NCBI RefSeq assembly: GCF_014695715.1
Contig: NZ_JACJOT010000003.1
Span: 284,116-348,115 of the forward strand
Length of the DNA: 64,000 nucleotides
Direction of reading: 5' to 3'
Source of the DNA: Microcoleus sp. FACHB-68
GTDB taxonomy: Bacteria; Cyanobacteriota; Cyanobacteriia; Cyanobacteriales; Oscillatoriaceae
Positions 9,588-18,661 of the stretch are shown here, one piece after another; within the stretch, counting starts at the first letter, position 1, and every line of letters starts with the position of its first letter. A model generated the notes under the pieces. The model saw only the letters and a list, made by a program, of their open reading frames with translations. It ran no database searches and had not been told where the DNA came from. A program made the translations under genes and the position numbers.

Positions 9588-10799
9588 CTATCCGTTGATC
9601 AAGATCAAATTAGCAAGCCAGCCCATCAATGCGCCCCCTAACACGAGCCAGACGGCGCTAACGCGAAGGCGAATGGCAGCACCGGCAGCAATGATCGCAA
9701 TGAAGAGTGCCGGCCAATCAATGTTGAGTTGGGTGCCGGTTGAGACGAGCAGGGTTCCTCTAGCGAGTTGCACAGTCACTGCCGCCATCAGGGCAATAGC
9801 ACTAACATTCACCGCATCTAAAAATGCAGAAGCCCAAGGACTGGAACGCAGGCGCGGGATCAGTGGGTTTAATGCAGCAACAAACAGAAACGAAGGCAGG
9901 AAAATGCCCAGTGTGGCTACGACTGCTCCGGGCCAGCCGGCAATCACATAACCAATAAATGTAGCAGTTGATGACACCGGCCCTGGTGTGAATTGGCCAA
10001 TGGCAATCGCATCAAGTAGCTGCTGCTGAGTTAGCCAGCCTTGCCCGACTAATCCCTCTTCTAGAAAGGCGACCAGCACATAGCCACTGCCAAATAAAAC
10101 AGACCCAACTTTCAGGAAAAATAATCCCAGTTGCCACAAAGTCGGGGCCGCAGGGGAGGCAACCGGGGAAGCGGTAGAAAGTTGGGAGAGTAAAGGATGG
10201 AAGGAAAATCCGATCAGCCATCCGTTAAATCCTGTGCCGGTTCCATTATTGCGTTTCTGGGATAAACGCAGCCAAAGCATTCCCAGCAAACCCCCCAGTA
10301 ATAGGGCAATCACTTCATTTAGCCCTAAAAATAAGGCTACGACAACCGCAACCGCGATCAGCAGAAGTTTGCGGTTTTTAACAGCGGTTTTCCCTAGTTT
10401 CCAGATAGCGCCCAGGATGATGGCGAGGACTGCCGGCTTGATGCCATAGAGCAAGGGGGCGACTTGCGGCAGTTGGCCAAACACGACGTAAGCCCAAGCA
10501 AATGCGCCGGTGATCACAACTGCCGGCCCAATAAAACAGATGCCGGCGACGATTAACCCCAACCAGCCGGCGTAGATGTATCCCACATGAATCGCCATTT
10601 CCGTAGAATTCGGGCCGGGAATCAAGTTTGTTGCACCGACGAGGTCGAGGAATTGCTCTCGCGTCAGCCACTTGTGCCGGTTGACAACCTCATCCTCCAT
10701 CATGGCGATGTGAGCCGCAGGGCCACCAAATCCGATTGCGCCGAGTTTGAAGAACACTTTGGCTAGTTGAGGCAGCCGGTGTGGGGCTGAAGAATCCAT
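9588..10799 (-). CDS. chrA: Chromate transporter, ChrA family
   Basis: 403 residues of almost continuous hydrophobic helices arranged as two homologous halves, each opening with the CHR signature: FFKLGAIGFGGPAAH...EDEVV with GPNSTEMAIHVGY in the first half, and FGSGYVLVAFLEEGLV with GQFTPGPVSSTATFIGY in the second. Long-chain CHR proteins of this size are inner-membrane chromate/sulfate antiporters that export chromate. No chromate regulator or sulfur gene is adjacent. I count at least six GCCGGC hexamers in this gene alone. Confidence 0.93.
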   Translation of the reverse strand: MDSSAPHRLPQLAKVFFKLGAIGFGGPAAHIAMMEDEVVNRHKWLTREQFLDLVGATNLIPGPNSTEMAIHVGYIYAGWLGLIVAGICFIGPAVVITGAFAWAYVVFGQLPQVAPLLYGIKPAVLAIILGAIWKLGKTAVKNRKLLLIAVAVVVALFLGLNEVIALLLGGLLGMLWLRLSQKRNNGTGTGFNGWLIGFSFHPLLSQLSTASPVASPAAPTLWQLGLFFLKVGSVLFGSGYVLVAFLEEGLVGQGWLTQQQLLDAIAIGQFTPGPVSSTATFIGYVIAGWPGAVVATLGIFLPSFLFVAALNPLIPRLRSSPWASAFLDAVNVSAIALMAAVTVQLARGTLLVSTGTQLNIDWPALFIAIIAAGAAIRLRVSAVWLVLGGALMGWLANLILING

Positions 10800-10963
10800 T
10801 AGTTGCCTCGGTCACGGGATAGGGTTTTATTCTAGAGGCATTATTTTTATCAAGAATTTGGTGAACTCGTATAAGACCTTGTACAAGTTCCAGCACAGGG
10901 ACGTTTACACCTTAGGCAAACAATAGTGCCAACCGGCAATTTACCACTAAGAAAAATCGATTT

Positions 10964-11770
10964 CTAGGGCGTACCGAAGCGTGGCTTGCCGGCAGAACCT
11001 GGGGAATCGGAATAATACGGCCCTGCATGAGGCAAACTCAAGTAAGACATTCCCACCGGCGGCGCACTTGAGGTTGTCTCCACATTTGATCGCCTTATAT
11101 TTTGGCTGTCGCTCTCAAGCCCAATTGCACCATCCAGCTTCGCATTTGCCAAGTTCGCACCATTCAAATTGGCACCACTGAGATTTGCGCCACTCAGATT
11201 TGCATTTAATAGGTTGGCGCTACTCAAGTTCGCACCGCTGAGGTTAGCATCACTGAGATCAGCCTCCACTAACCGCGCATCACTCAGATTCGCATTCAGC
11301 AGGTTAGCTGCAACTAAATTTGTTTTCCCCATATTTGTCCCTCCCAAGTTTGCCCCACTCAGGTTGGCTCTCGTCATCTGGGTGCCGATTAAATTCGCCC
11401 CTCCCATATCTGATCCGCTTAAGTTGGCATCACTGAGATCACTGTTTACCAGATTTGCCACTCTTAAGTCAGCACCGCTGAGGTTGGCACTGTTGAGATG
11501 GGACTCAAACAAATTAATTCCCTTAGCGTCTAAACCGCTTAAATCAGCACTCACCAGATCCGCAGCCACTAAGTTAGCAAAACTTAAATCAGCCCCACTC
11601 AAATTGGCCTTGCTGAGTTTGGCATTATTGAGATTGGCAAACATTAACTTGGCACCGCTGAGGTCGGCACCCGTGAGATTGAACCGGCTCAGGTTGGCAT
11701 CCCTAAGATCGCCTCCCTGACATTGTTTCGTTTCTAGCAGCCGTTTGACGTGTGCGGGATTCCCAGCCAT
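10964..11770 (-). CDS. Pentapeptide-repeat protein
   Basis: 268 residues. From about residue 20 to 210 almost every fifth residue fits A(D/N)LXX, some 36-38 repeats, which predicts a long right-handed quadrilateral beta-helix. The N-terminal end (NPAHVKRLLETKQC..GDLRDANLS) is the usual cap of cyanobacterial members; the C-terminal 50 residues are Ser/Pro-rich and probably disordered. No signal peptide, so cytosolic. The biochemical role of this family in cyanobacteria is mostly unknown; DNA-mimicry of the MfpA/Qnr type cannot be assumed. AAGGGAAAG lies 4 nt before the ATG. Confidence 0.93.
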   Translation of the reverse strand: MAGNPAHVKRLLETKQCQGGDLRDANLSRFNLTGADLSGAKLMFANLNNAKLSKANLSGADLSFANLVAADLVSADLSGLDAKGINLFESHLNSANLSGADLRVANLVNSDLSDANLSGSDMGGANLIGTQMTRANLSGANLGGTNMGKTNLVAANLLNANLSDARLVEADLSDANLSGANLSSANLLNANLSGANLSGANLNGANLANAKLDGAIGLESDSQNIRRSNVETTSSAPPVGMSYLSLPHAGPYYSDSPGSAGKPRFGTP

Positions 11771-12306
11771 GTTCTTTCCCTTGATGACAGCACCCTGATT
11801 TCCTCAATTCAGAAATTGGGTATCGACAGTTGTGAAAGCGCTCTTGCTGCGCGTGATGTCAATCCCAGCAACCGCAGCAATCAAATTCGTTTGCTGGATC
11901 AGAAATAACTCAACGCATATTATCCCAAAAAATAACAGATCCCAACTCAAACGCCTAGTATTTGCCGGCTTACCTCTACACCCAACTGGCTGGGGTTTAA
12001 ACCCTAGGCTTACAGCGCTACAGCATCCAGTGTTCCGAGTTTAAAGTGATCTGTGTCAATCCCCCTGAAGAAAGATTGGCTAGAATCGCGGCAATTATTG
12101 TACTTCAGCAGACGAGCCGGCTTTTGAGTGCTTGTCCACCGGCACTTTCTGAAGCTCAGCAACGCGCACCGGCTGCTTTTTTTGCTCTGATTAATCCGTA
12201 TTTCACCCAGCAAAAACTGTAGCGCCTATTCAACAAGCGCTTCCTCGCTTGGACACGTCATGTGCCATCCCTGGCAACTCCATTAAGTCTTAAAAATCAG
12301 GTGTTT
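11771..12306. other. Intergenic region between divergent genes
   Basis: About 535 bp between the pentapeptide gene and the kinase-VIT-vWA gene. It includes a GGGTTTAAACCC palindrome (11993-12004). Short open frames have no recognisable product. Confidence 0.5.
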
Positions 12307-15300
12307 ATGAGTCAATTGTCTTCTCAACGAAACTCCACCGGCAACTTCGATGGGTGCTACTGCCTCAATCCCAACTGTAAAAGCCCGAAAAACCCACCCT
12401 CAGCGGAAATTTGTCATAGTTGCGGCGCTCAATTACTGCTACAAGGGCAATATCGGGCAATTGCACCCATCGGTGCCGGCGGATTTGGGCGCACCTTTCT
12501 GGCGGTGGATGAGTTGCTGCCGGCACAAAGACGGTGCGCGATCAAGCAGTTTTTTCCGCAGCAAACCGGCAATACTGAGAAAGCTTCAGAACTGTTTCGA
12601 GAAGAAGCGCGGCGACTCAAACAACTAGGTAACTATCCGCAAATTCCGCAAATGTTGGGGTATTTTGAGCAAAACGGACATCAGTATCTTGTGCAGGAGT
12701 GGATTGCCGGTTGCAATTTGGCGCAAGAATTAGCAGAGGCGGGATCTTTTAACGAAACTAAAATTCGTCAACTATTGAATGACTTGCTGCCGGTGTTATG
12801 GTTTGTCCACAATCACCAAATTATTCACCGAGACATTAAGCCAGAAAATATTATTCGCCGGCAGGCTGATGGCAAGCTGGTTTTAGTCGATTTTGGGGCA
12901 GCAAAATTGGCGACGGAGACGGCTTTGGCGAAAACCGGCACGATGATCGGTTCTGCTGCCTACACAGCGCCGGAACAAACCAAAGGCAAGGCAATTTTTG
13001 CCAGTGATATCTACAGTTTGGGTGTCACTTGTATCCATTTAATGACTCAAGTTGCTCCCTTTGATTTGTTTGATAGCGGCGAAGATTGTTGGGTTTGGCG
13101 GGATTATTTGAGGATGCCGGTGAGTCCTCAGTTGGGGAAAGTTATTGACAAAATGCTGCAAAGTGCAACGAAGCGGCGTTATGAATCAACGACTGAAATT
13201 CTTACGGATTTAAATGCGACTCCTTCAGCACTGTCAAAGACAAAGAATAAGGTGCTATTAGGGGGGACTGTTATCGTCGTGGGATGGATTGCCGGCATGA
13301 GTGTATTGAGTACATTATTTCCGCCGCCGGCAACTTATTACAATAGCCCAGTATCGGAGGAATATAACCTGCCGGTGAAGCCAAAAGCACCGCCACAGGT
13401 TCCAGGCTTATTTACTGCGGATAATCAACAAAAAATATTTCCGTTGCAACATACGGAAGTCCAGGCAAAAATTTCTGGAAATGTGTCGCGGGTGGAGGTG
13501 ACGCAGACATTTGCTAATCCTTACAAAGAACCTTTAGAGGCGATTTATACCTTTCCTCTGCCAGATGAGGCGGCGGTGGATGATATGGAAATTCGAGTTG
13601 GGAATCGCGTGATTCGTGGCTTAATTAAAAAGCGGGAAGAAGCAAAGCAAATTTATCAGCAAGCGAAACAGCAGGGGAAAACTGCCGGCTTGCTTGAACA
13701 GGAACGGGATAATATTTTTACCCAATCTTTGGCTAATATTAAACCCGGTGAGAAAATTGATGTCACCATTCGCTACACCGAAAGTTTAAAGTTTGAGGGA
13801 GGCGACTATGAATTTGTTTTCCCAATGGTGGTAGGGCCGCGTTATATTCCAGGAACAAGTGTAGCAGATGGCGCGAAACTAAATCCACCAATTGCCACAA
13901 CTCGATCTGGGCAAGATATTAATGTCACGGTAGATATTGATGCCGGCGTCCCGATTACTGAAGTCCGTTCACCTTCCCATCAAATGGCAATTCAACGTGC
14001 CGGTTCAACAATGGAAGTGAAACTTGCTGGAGAAAATACGATTCCCAATAAAGATTTAATTCTGCGTTATAAAGTTGCCGGTGCTTCCACTCAGGCAACG
14101 GTATTAACTCAATCGGATGAAAAAGGCGGTCATTTTGCAACTTATTTAATTCCGGCAGTCAAGTACAATCCGAATCAGATTGTGCCTAAAGATGTTGTGT
14201 TCTTGATGGATACATCTGGATCTCAAGCCGGTGCGGCTATTCAACAATCTCAGGAATTGATGCGACAGTTTATTAATGGTCTCAATCCTGATGACACGTT
14301 TACGATTATAGATTTTGCCAGTAACACAACTCAACTGTCCTCTAAACCGTTACCAAATACGCCGGCAAATCGTGCCAAAGCGATTGCTTATGTTAATCGC
14401 TTAAGTGCGAATGGTGGCAGTGAGTTAATGAATGGAATGAATAAGGTTTTAAACTTTTCGCCGGCACCTAAAGGACGCTTACGAAGTGTAGTTTTGTTGA
14501 CAGACGGATTGATTGGTAATGACACTCAAGTGATTGCAGAAGTTCAGAAGCGGCTAAAAGCTGGAAACCGGCTTTATAGTTTTGGTGTCGGTTCTTCAAC
14601 GAATCGGTTTTTAATTAACCGGCTGGCAGAGTTGGGACGAGGAACGGCTGAAATTGTGCCTCCCCATGAATCTGCCAAGGCTGTTGCACAGAAATTTTTT
14701 CGAGAAATTAACAATCCGGTTTTAACAAATATTGAGGTAACTTGGGTAGGTTCTGGGAAGCCGGCGGAAATTTATCCCCTCAAGGCAGCAGATTTATTTG
14801 CAAGTCAACCTTTAGTCTTATTTGGGCGTAAACAAGACCAAAGAAATGGGCAAATTCGCATCATCGGCACTATCGCAGGGGGTCAGCGTTATGAGAAGAT
14901 TCTCAATGTGAATTTCGATCAAGTGAGTGGCAATTCTGCCATTTCACAACTCTGGGGAAGGGCGCGAATTAAGGATTTGATGAATCAAATGTACGGCGCT
15001 GAAAATCCTGCCGGTGTTAAGGCAGTTACTGATACTGCACTTGCCTATCGGTTGCTATCTCAATACACGGCATTTGTTGCAGTGTCTGAAGAGGTACGAG
15101 TTGATCCAAAAAATCCCAAACGGCAGGAATTTGTGCCGATTCCTATTCCGGAAGGAATGAACAAACAAATAAGTTCTGCTGCGTTACCAGCAAGTGCGGA
15201 TGTACCAGAACCCAGCCAAATTTTGGGAACTGCGGCAGGATTTCTGTTGTTAGGAATTGGTTTTTCTCGGAAGCGCCGGCGGGCTAATTTGAATATTCCA

Positions 15301-15312
15301 CCTCGCAATTAG
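12307..15312 (+). CDS. Ser/Thr protein kinase fused to VIT and vWA domains, with C-terminal PEP-CTERM tail
   Basis: 1001 residues. Order: a Cys-rich zinc-ribbon-like start (C17, C19, C24, C36, C39); a Hanks kinase (about 45-300) with Gly loop GAGGFGRTF, HRDIKPEN at 174 and DFGAAKL; one membrane helix (about 315-338); a VIT domain (about 370-500); a vWA domain with intact MIDAS (D635-T-S-G-S and a later LLTDG); and a PEP-CTERM sorting tail, V-P967-E-P, hydrophobic stretch, then RKRRR near the end. The expected topology is kinase inside and VIT/vWA outside. VIT-vWA pairs occur in inter-alpha-trypsin inhibitor and in secreted bacterial proteins; PEP-CTERM tails are cut by exosortase. The ATG at 12307 is chosen because the upstream frame adds 15 unrelated residues. 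Confidence 0.93.
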   Translation: MSQLSSQRNSTGNFDGCYCLNPNCKSPKNPPSAEICHSCGAQLLLQGQYRAIAPIGAGGFGRTFLAVDELLPAQRRCAIKQFFPQQTGNTEKASELFREEARRLKQLGNYPQIPQMLGYFEQNGHQYLVQEWIAGCNLAQELAEAGSFNETKIRQLLNDLLPVLWFVHNHQIIHRDIKPENIIRRQADGKLVLVDFGAAKLATETALAKTGTMIGSAAYTAPEQTKGKAIFASDIYSLGVTCIHLMTQVAPFDLFDSGEDCWVWRDYLRMPVSPQLGKVIDKMLQSATKRRYESTTEILTDLNATPSALSKTKNKVLLGGTVIVVGWIAGMSVLSTLFPPPATYYNSPVSEEYNLPVKPKAPPQVPGLFTADNQQKIFPLQHTEVQAKISGNVSRVEVTQTFANPYKEPLEAIYTFPLPDEAAVDDMEIRVGNRVIRGLIKKREEAKQIYQQAKQQGKTAGLLEQERDNIFTQSLANIKPGEKIDVTIRYTESLKFEGGDYEFVFPMVVGPRYIPGTSVADGAKLNPPIATTRSGQDINVTVDIDAGVPITEVRSPSHQMAIQRAGSTMEVKLAGENTIPNKDLILRYKVAGASTQATVLTQSDEKGGHFATYLIPAVKYNPNQIVPKDVVFLMDTSGSQAGAAIQQSQELMRQFINGLNPDDTFTIIDFASNTTQLSSKPLPNTPANRAKAIAYVNRLSANGGSELMNGMNKVLNFSPAPKGRLRSVVLLTDGLIGNDTQVIAEVQKRLKAGNRLYSFGVGSSTNRFLINRLAELGRGTAEIVPPHESAKAVAQKFFREINNPVLTNIEVTWVGSGKPAEIYPLKAADLFASQPLVLFGRKQDQRNGQIRIIGTIAGGQRYEKILNVNFDQVSGNSAISQLWGRARIKDLMNQMYGAENPAGVKAVTDTALAYRLLSQYTAFVAVSEEVRVDPKNPKRQEFVPIPIPEGMNKQISSAALPASADVPEPSQILGTAAGFLLLGIGFSRKRRRANLNIPPRN

Positions 15313-15661
15313 CCGAGTGTTTAATCTCATACTCCTCTGCTATCTCAACGATATAATTTTGGGTGGCCGGGGAGTCGCTGCCGACTGCAAATTTCAGGCT
15401 ATGTAAGTAATAGGGGCAACCTCCAGAGGCTATTGTTTTGTGTTCTCAGCCTATGCGCGTTTCTCAGGCAAAAGTGATCAGCCTTGTACTTAGCCGGTGT
15501 TCAGCCGTTAGTTGAGTGATGAACTTATTACACAATCCCGCTTTTCGCTGAAGGATAAGCTATAATTGTTATTTGATTTACTTTTATGGCATCATAGACT
15601 TACAAGCTGCCAGCTCATGCAATAAGATTAAGGTTATCTTGAGCCTACTTAACTTTCAACT
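15313..15661. other. Intergenic region at the left edge of the AT-rich cassette
   Basis: The first part still has CCGG-rich host-like sequence; from about 15.5 kb the DNA becomes AT-rich. A TATAAT hexamer is at 15561-15566 and an imperfect inverted repeat AAGAT-TAAGGTT-ATCTT lies near 15626-15642, a possible promoter and operator for the cassette. Neither has a good -35 partner. Confidence 0.4.
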
Positions 15662-16963
15662 ATGCCTGAAAAACTAATCGTTAAAAACTTTGCTGGAATT
15701 AAAGAGCTAGAGATTGAAGTCAGAAAGATAAACATTTTGATTGGGCCTCAAGCTAGTGGTAAAAGTGTATGTGCAAAGCTACTTTTCTATTTTAAAAGCT
15801 TTATTGGGGACATTTTATCGACTGTAGTAAATGAGCAGACAAAGCGCGACTTAAACTCGAATTATTCTAAAAAATTTGAAGAATATTTTCCATCAAATTC
15901 ACTAGGCAATAATGAGTTTTTTATAAGATATCAAATCTCCGATGTTTTTATAGAAATTAGTAAAAACCCTCAGAATAAAGGTAAAGTTTTATTAACTTAT
16001 TCAGATTTTTACAAACAACTATTTGATGATTTACGCAATTATATAAAAAAAGAGAAAAAAAAAGCATCTAAAGATAAAAGATACGAGGCTTTAGGCATTA
16101 ATATATCTTATCTAATTATAGGTAGAGAATACTTAACTGAATATATGATAAAAGACTCCCTTGGCATAGAAGCACAGTTCGTACAACTTTTTATTCCAGC
16201 AGGGCGCTCTTTTTTTGCTAACCTTCAAAGTAATATATTCTCTTTTATATCTAGCAATAATGCTCTCGATCCGTTTTTGAGGGATTTTGGCTCTACATAC
16301 GAAAACATGAAAGGCATACGTTATCGCTTACGTTCTAGAATAAAAAACCAATCTAGAGAAGAGAAAGACATACAAGATGAGATAGATAGATTAGTAGAAA
16401 AAGCGTTGTGCGGTAAACATATACATGAAAAGGGTAAAGATTTTTTAGAGATTGCAGACGGAAGACGTATTAGTATTGCAAACTCATCTTCCGGTCAACA
16501 AGAGACATTACCTCTGGCAATTATGCTAGCTACGCTACCATTTTTTATTAACCCTCGTTCTTCTCCTGGGCGAACAGTTTATATTGAGGAACCAGAGGCG
16601 CATCTATTTCCCAGCGCACAACGCGATATTATTGACTTGATAGCCACTGTGTTTAATCAGCAACAGGATCAGCTTCAATTTTTTATAACGACTCACAGCC
16701 CGTATACTTTAACAGCGATTAATAATTTGCTACAAGCTGGAATTCTCTATAACCAAGCGGATGAAAATGCGTTGAATGAGCTAGAGAAAATAGTGCCTAG
16801 GTATAAGGCATTAATGACTAAGGATTTATCTGCTTACACATTAGCAGATGGTAAATGTTGCAATATTATATGCCCCGATACGGGCTTAATAGATGCAAAA
16901 GTTATTGATGCTGTCTCTGATGAGCTAGCTATCGAGTTTGATAAACTTCTGAACCTAGCTTAA
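15662..16963 (+). CDS. AAA/ABC-type ATPase (OLD-like), putative defence sensor
   Basis: 433 residues. Walker A is GPQASGKS at about residues 28-35, preceded by KLIVKNFAGIKELEIEV, the classic start of SMC/RecF/OLD-like ATPases. An ABC-signature-like SSGQQETLPLAIML lies at about 277-290, Walker B is VYIEEPEAHLFP at about 306-317, and the H-loop TTHSPYTL follows. A Lys-rich insertion (about 100-240) separates the ATPase halves. It has no TOPRIM domain, so unlike OLD nucleases it probably relies on a partner, and the gene 7 nt downstream encodes a nuclease-like fold. Codon and base use are far more AT-rich than the neighbours. No clear Shine-Dalgarno. Function is inferred. Confidence 0.88.
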   Translation: MPEKLIVKNFAGIKELEIEVRKINILIGPQASGKSVCAKLLFYFKSFIGDILSTVVNEQTKRDLNSNYSKKFEEYFPSNSLGNNEFFIRYQISDVFIEISKNPQNKGKVLLTYSDFYKQLFDDLRNYIKKEKKKASKDKRYEALGINISYLIIGREYLTEYMIKDSLGIEAQFVQLFIPAGRSFFANLQSNIFSFISSNNALDPFLRDFGSTYENMKGIRYRLRSRIKNQSREEKDIQDEIDRLVEKALCGKHIHEKGKDFLEIADGRRISIANSSSGQQETLPLAIMLATLPFFINPRSSPGRTVYIEEPEAHLFPSAQRDIIDLIATVFNQQQDQLQFFITTHSPYTLTAINNLLQAGILYNQADENALNELEKIVPRYKALMTKDLSAYTLADGKCCNIICPDTGLIDAKVIDAVSDELAIEFDKLLNLA

Positions 16964-16970
16964 GTCATCT

Positions 16971-17414
16971 ATGAAAAGCTTTCCAGAATGTGAGGAATAT
17001 GTATCTGATACAAAAATTGTTTTGCAAGAAAATAAGAGTAAAATAACTTTTAAAAATTCTAACCAAGAGCAAATACGCAAAATTAAAGTAGATGGCTGCG
17101 CTATTAATGATAATAAAACTTTACGTTGTGATTATGTGCTGATTCCTCAAGAGGACATAGAGATATATGTAGAGTTAAAAGGCAGTGACATCTCCCATGC
17201 AGTTAAGCAAATACAGTCAACTATTGCTTTACTTTCAGATGATGTCAAAAACAAAAAAAAGTTATGCGTCGTAGTGTCCACTCGCGTTCCAACCACTGGA
17301 ACAAACATACAACAATTGCAAATTCAATTTAAGCAGAAGTTTAATGCAAGTTTTATAGTTAAGAATATTCAGTATGAGTGTAATTTAGAAGATCCACTTA
17401 AGTTGAGGAGTTAA
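16971..17414 (+). CDS. Putative PD-(D/E)XK nuclease, partner of the upstream ATPase
   Basis: 147 residues with no obvious family name. The core reads RCDYVLIP (Asp54), then YVELKG (Glu68-Leu-Lys70), then a helix with HAVKQIQSTI. A D-x13-ExK arrangement followed by a helix carrying Gln is the hallmark of PD-(D/E)XK nucleases, so a small metal-dependent DNase is the best guess. It starts 7 nt after the ATPase stop, in the same AT-rich block, so the two are almost certainly one operon. Two-gene ATPase plus nuclease units (Septu, PARIS, AbiL and others) are phage defence systems, but I do not recognise this pair as one of the named ones. Confidence 0.72.
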   Translation: MKSFPECEEYVSDTKIVLQENKSKITFKNSNQEQIRKIKVDGCAINDNKTLRCDYVLIPQEDIEIYVELKGSDISHAVKQIQSTIALLSDDVKNKKKLCVVVSTRVPTTGTNIQQLQIQFKQKFNASFIVKNIQYECNLEDPLKLRS

Positions 17415-17536
17415 AGCTAAGGGAATCTAACAGTGTGCGGTAAGAAACAAATTAAAATCAGTGAATTTTTCTTTGCCTCTCTTCATCAATATTAACAAAT
17501 TAAATACCTGACACTTTAAATCCCCTGATACCGGCT

Positions 17537-18493
17537 TCAATGAACCTTAAACTTACCCACTGCTTCCTTATATAGGGAAATCGCTAAGTCTCGGATAATT
17601 TCTTCATTCTCAAAACTATCGCCAAACTGTTTCTTCGCTGTCTCTATGCAGAATTTCATTAACTCTGCTGATTGTTCAATATGGGTTGTCATTGCCTGCT
17701 GTCGTTCTTTTGTCCAAGGTTTTGCCTCAAGTTCAGGACGCTTTCTTTTTTGGATTTCTTCAGAAAACCCTGAAGCAATAATTCCAGCCGGCAGCGCAAA
17801 CAATCCAATCCCAATAAAAGCAAGGGCTGCGCCAAATAATTTTCCCACCGGCGTTACCGGGTAAACATCTCCATACCCCACCGTTGTTAATGTTACCACT
17901 CCCCACCACATCGCCGCTGAAATGCTGGGAAACGCTTCAGGTTGCGCTTCATTTTCCACCAAAAACATGATACTAGATGCAAATATTAACAAAATAATCA
18001 CCGCTACAACCGTCATAATTAATTCATCTTTTTTGCCGTTGATAACTTTCAGAATAGTTTGCAGAGATTCTGAATATCTAATTAATTTTAGTAGTCGCAA
18101 CAATCGCAAAATTTCTGTTGATTCGATTAATTGCACGTGCGGAAACATCACGCGCAAGAAAAAAGGAATAATCGCCATTAAGTCAATCACCACTAAAGGA
18201 CTCACGGCATATTGCAATCTTCCCCAAAAACGATGTGAGTATCTAGCATCTGCTGTGCATGACCAAAGCTGCAAAAGATACAAAATTGTAAAATAGATAA
18301 CGGCAATTAATTCAATATTTGATAAAAATACCTCATACTTGGAATAAATTTCCTGAGAAGTCGCCAAAACAAAATCAGTAACATCTAAAATTACCAGCAC
18401 AGTTACGCTAATATCGTCGAATCGGCTCAGCCAATCCTCAGAATCAGATGATTCTAAAATTTCATAAACTCTGCTTTTAATTTCTTGACTCAT
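17537..18493 (-). CDS. Voltage-gated potassium channel (six-transmembrane)
   Basis: 318 residues. There are six hydrophobic segments. The S4-like segment has regularly spaced arginines (EILRLLRLLKLIRY), and the pore loop carries the K+ selectivity filter TTVGYGD at about residue 201, followed by a long S6 (FIGIGLFALPAGIIASGF). The C-terminal 75 residues are charged and cytosolic. This is the Kv/KvAP-type channel common in filamentous cyanobacteria, mediating K+ flux and setting membrane potential. The ATG at 18493 is the first in frame. GCCGGC and CCGG motifs reappear here, in contrast to the upstream cassette. Confidence 0.93.
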   Translation of the reverse strand: MSQEIKSRVYEILESSDSEDWLSRFDDISVTVLVILDVTDFVLATSQEIYSKYEVFLSNIELIAVIYFTILYLLQLWSCTADARYSHRFWGRLQYAVSPLVVIDLMAIIPFFLRVMFPHVQLIESTEILRLLRLLKLIRYSESLQTILKVINGKKDELIMTVVAVIILLIFASSIMFLVENEAQPEAFPSISAAMWWGVVTLTTVGYGDVYPVTPVGKLFGAALAFIGIGLFALPAGIIASGFSEEIQKRKRPELEAKPWTKERQQAMTTHIEQSAELMKFCIETAKKQFGDSFENEEIIRDLAISLYKEAVGKFKVH

Positions 18494-18661
18494 GTTCTAA
18501 ATTTTGCTATTAAATAAAAACAAAACCTAATCAATAATCATAAATCTTGGCAAATTCTCAAACAATCCCAATTCTGTATTAATACTTAATAAAACTCATT
18601 AAATTTAAAAGCTCAAATGGGTGCATCCAAAATCAGAAATCAAAATTCTTGAGGAGGAACG

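Noticed and set aside
11169..11720. 183-codon frame antisense to the pentapeptide gene
   Set aside because: Mirror of the repetitive pentapeptide codons; no ribosome site and no family.
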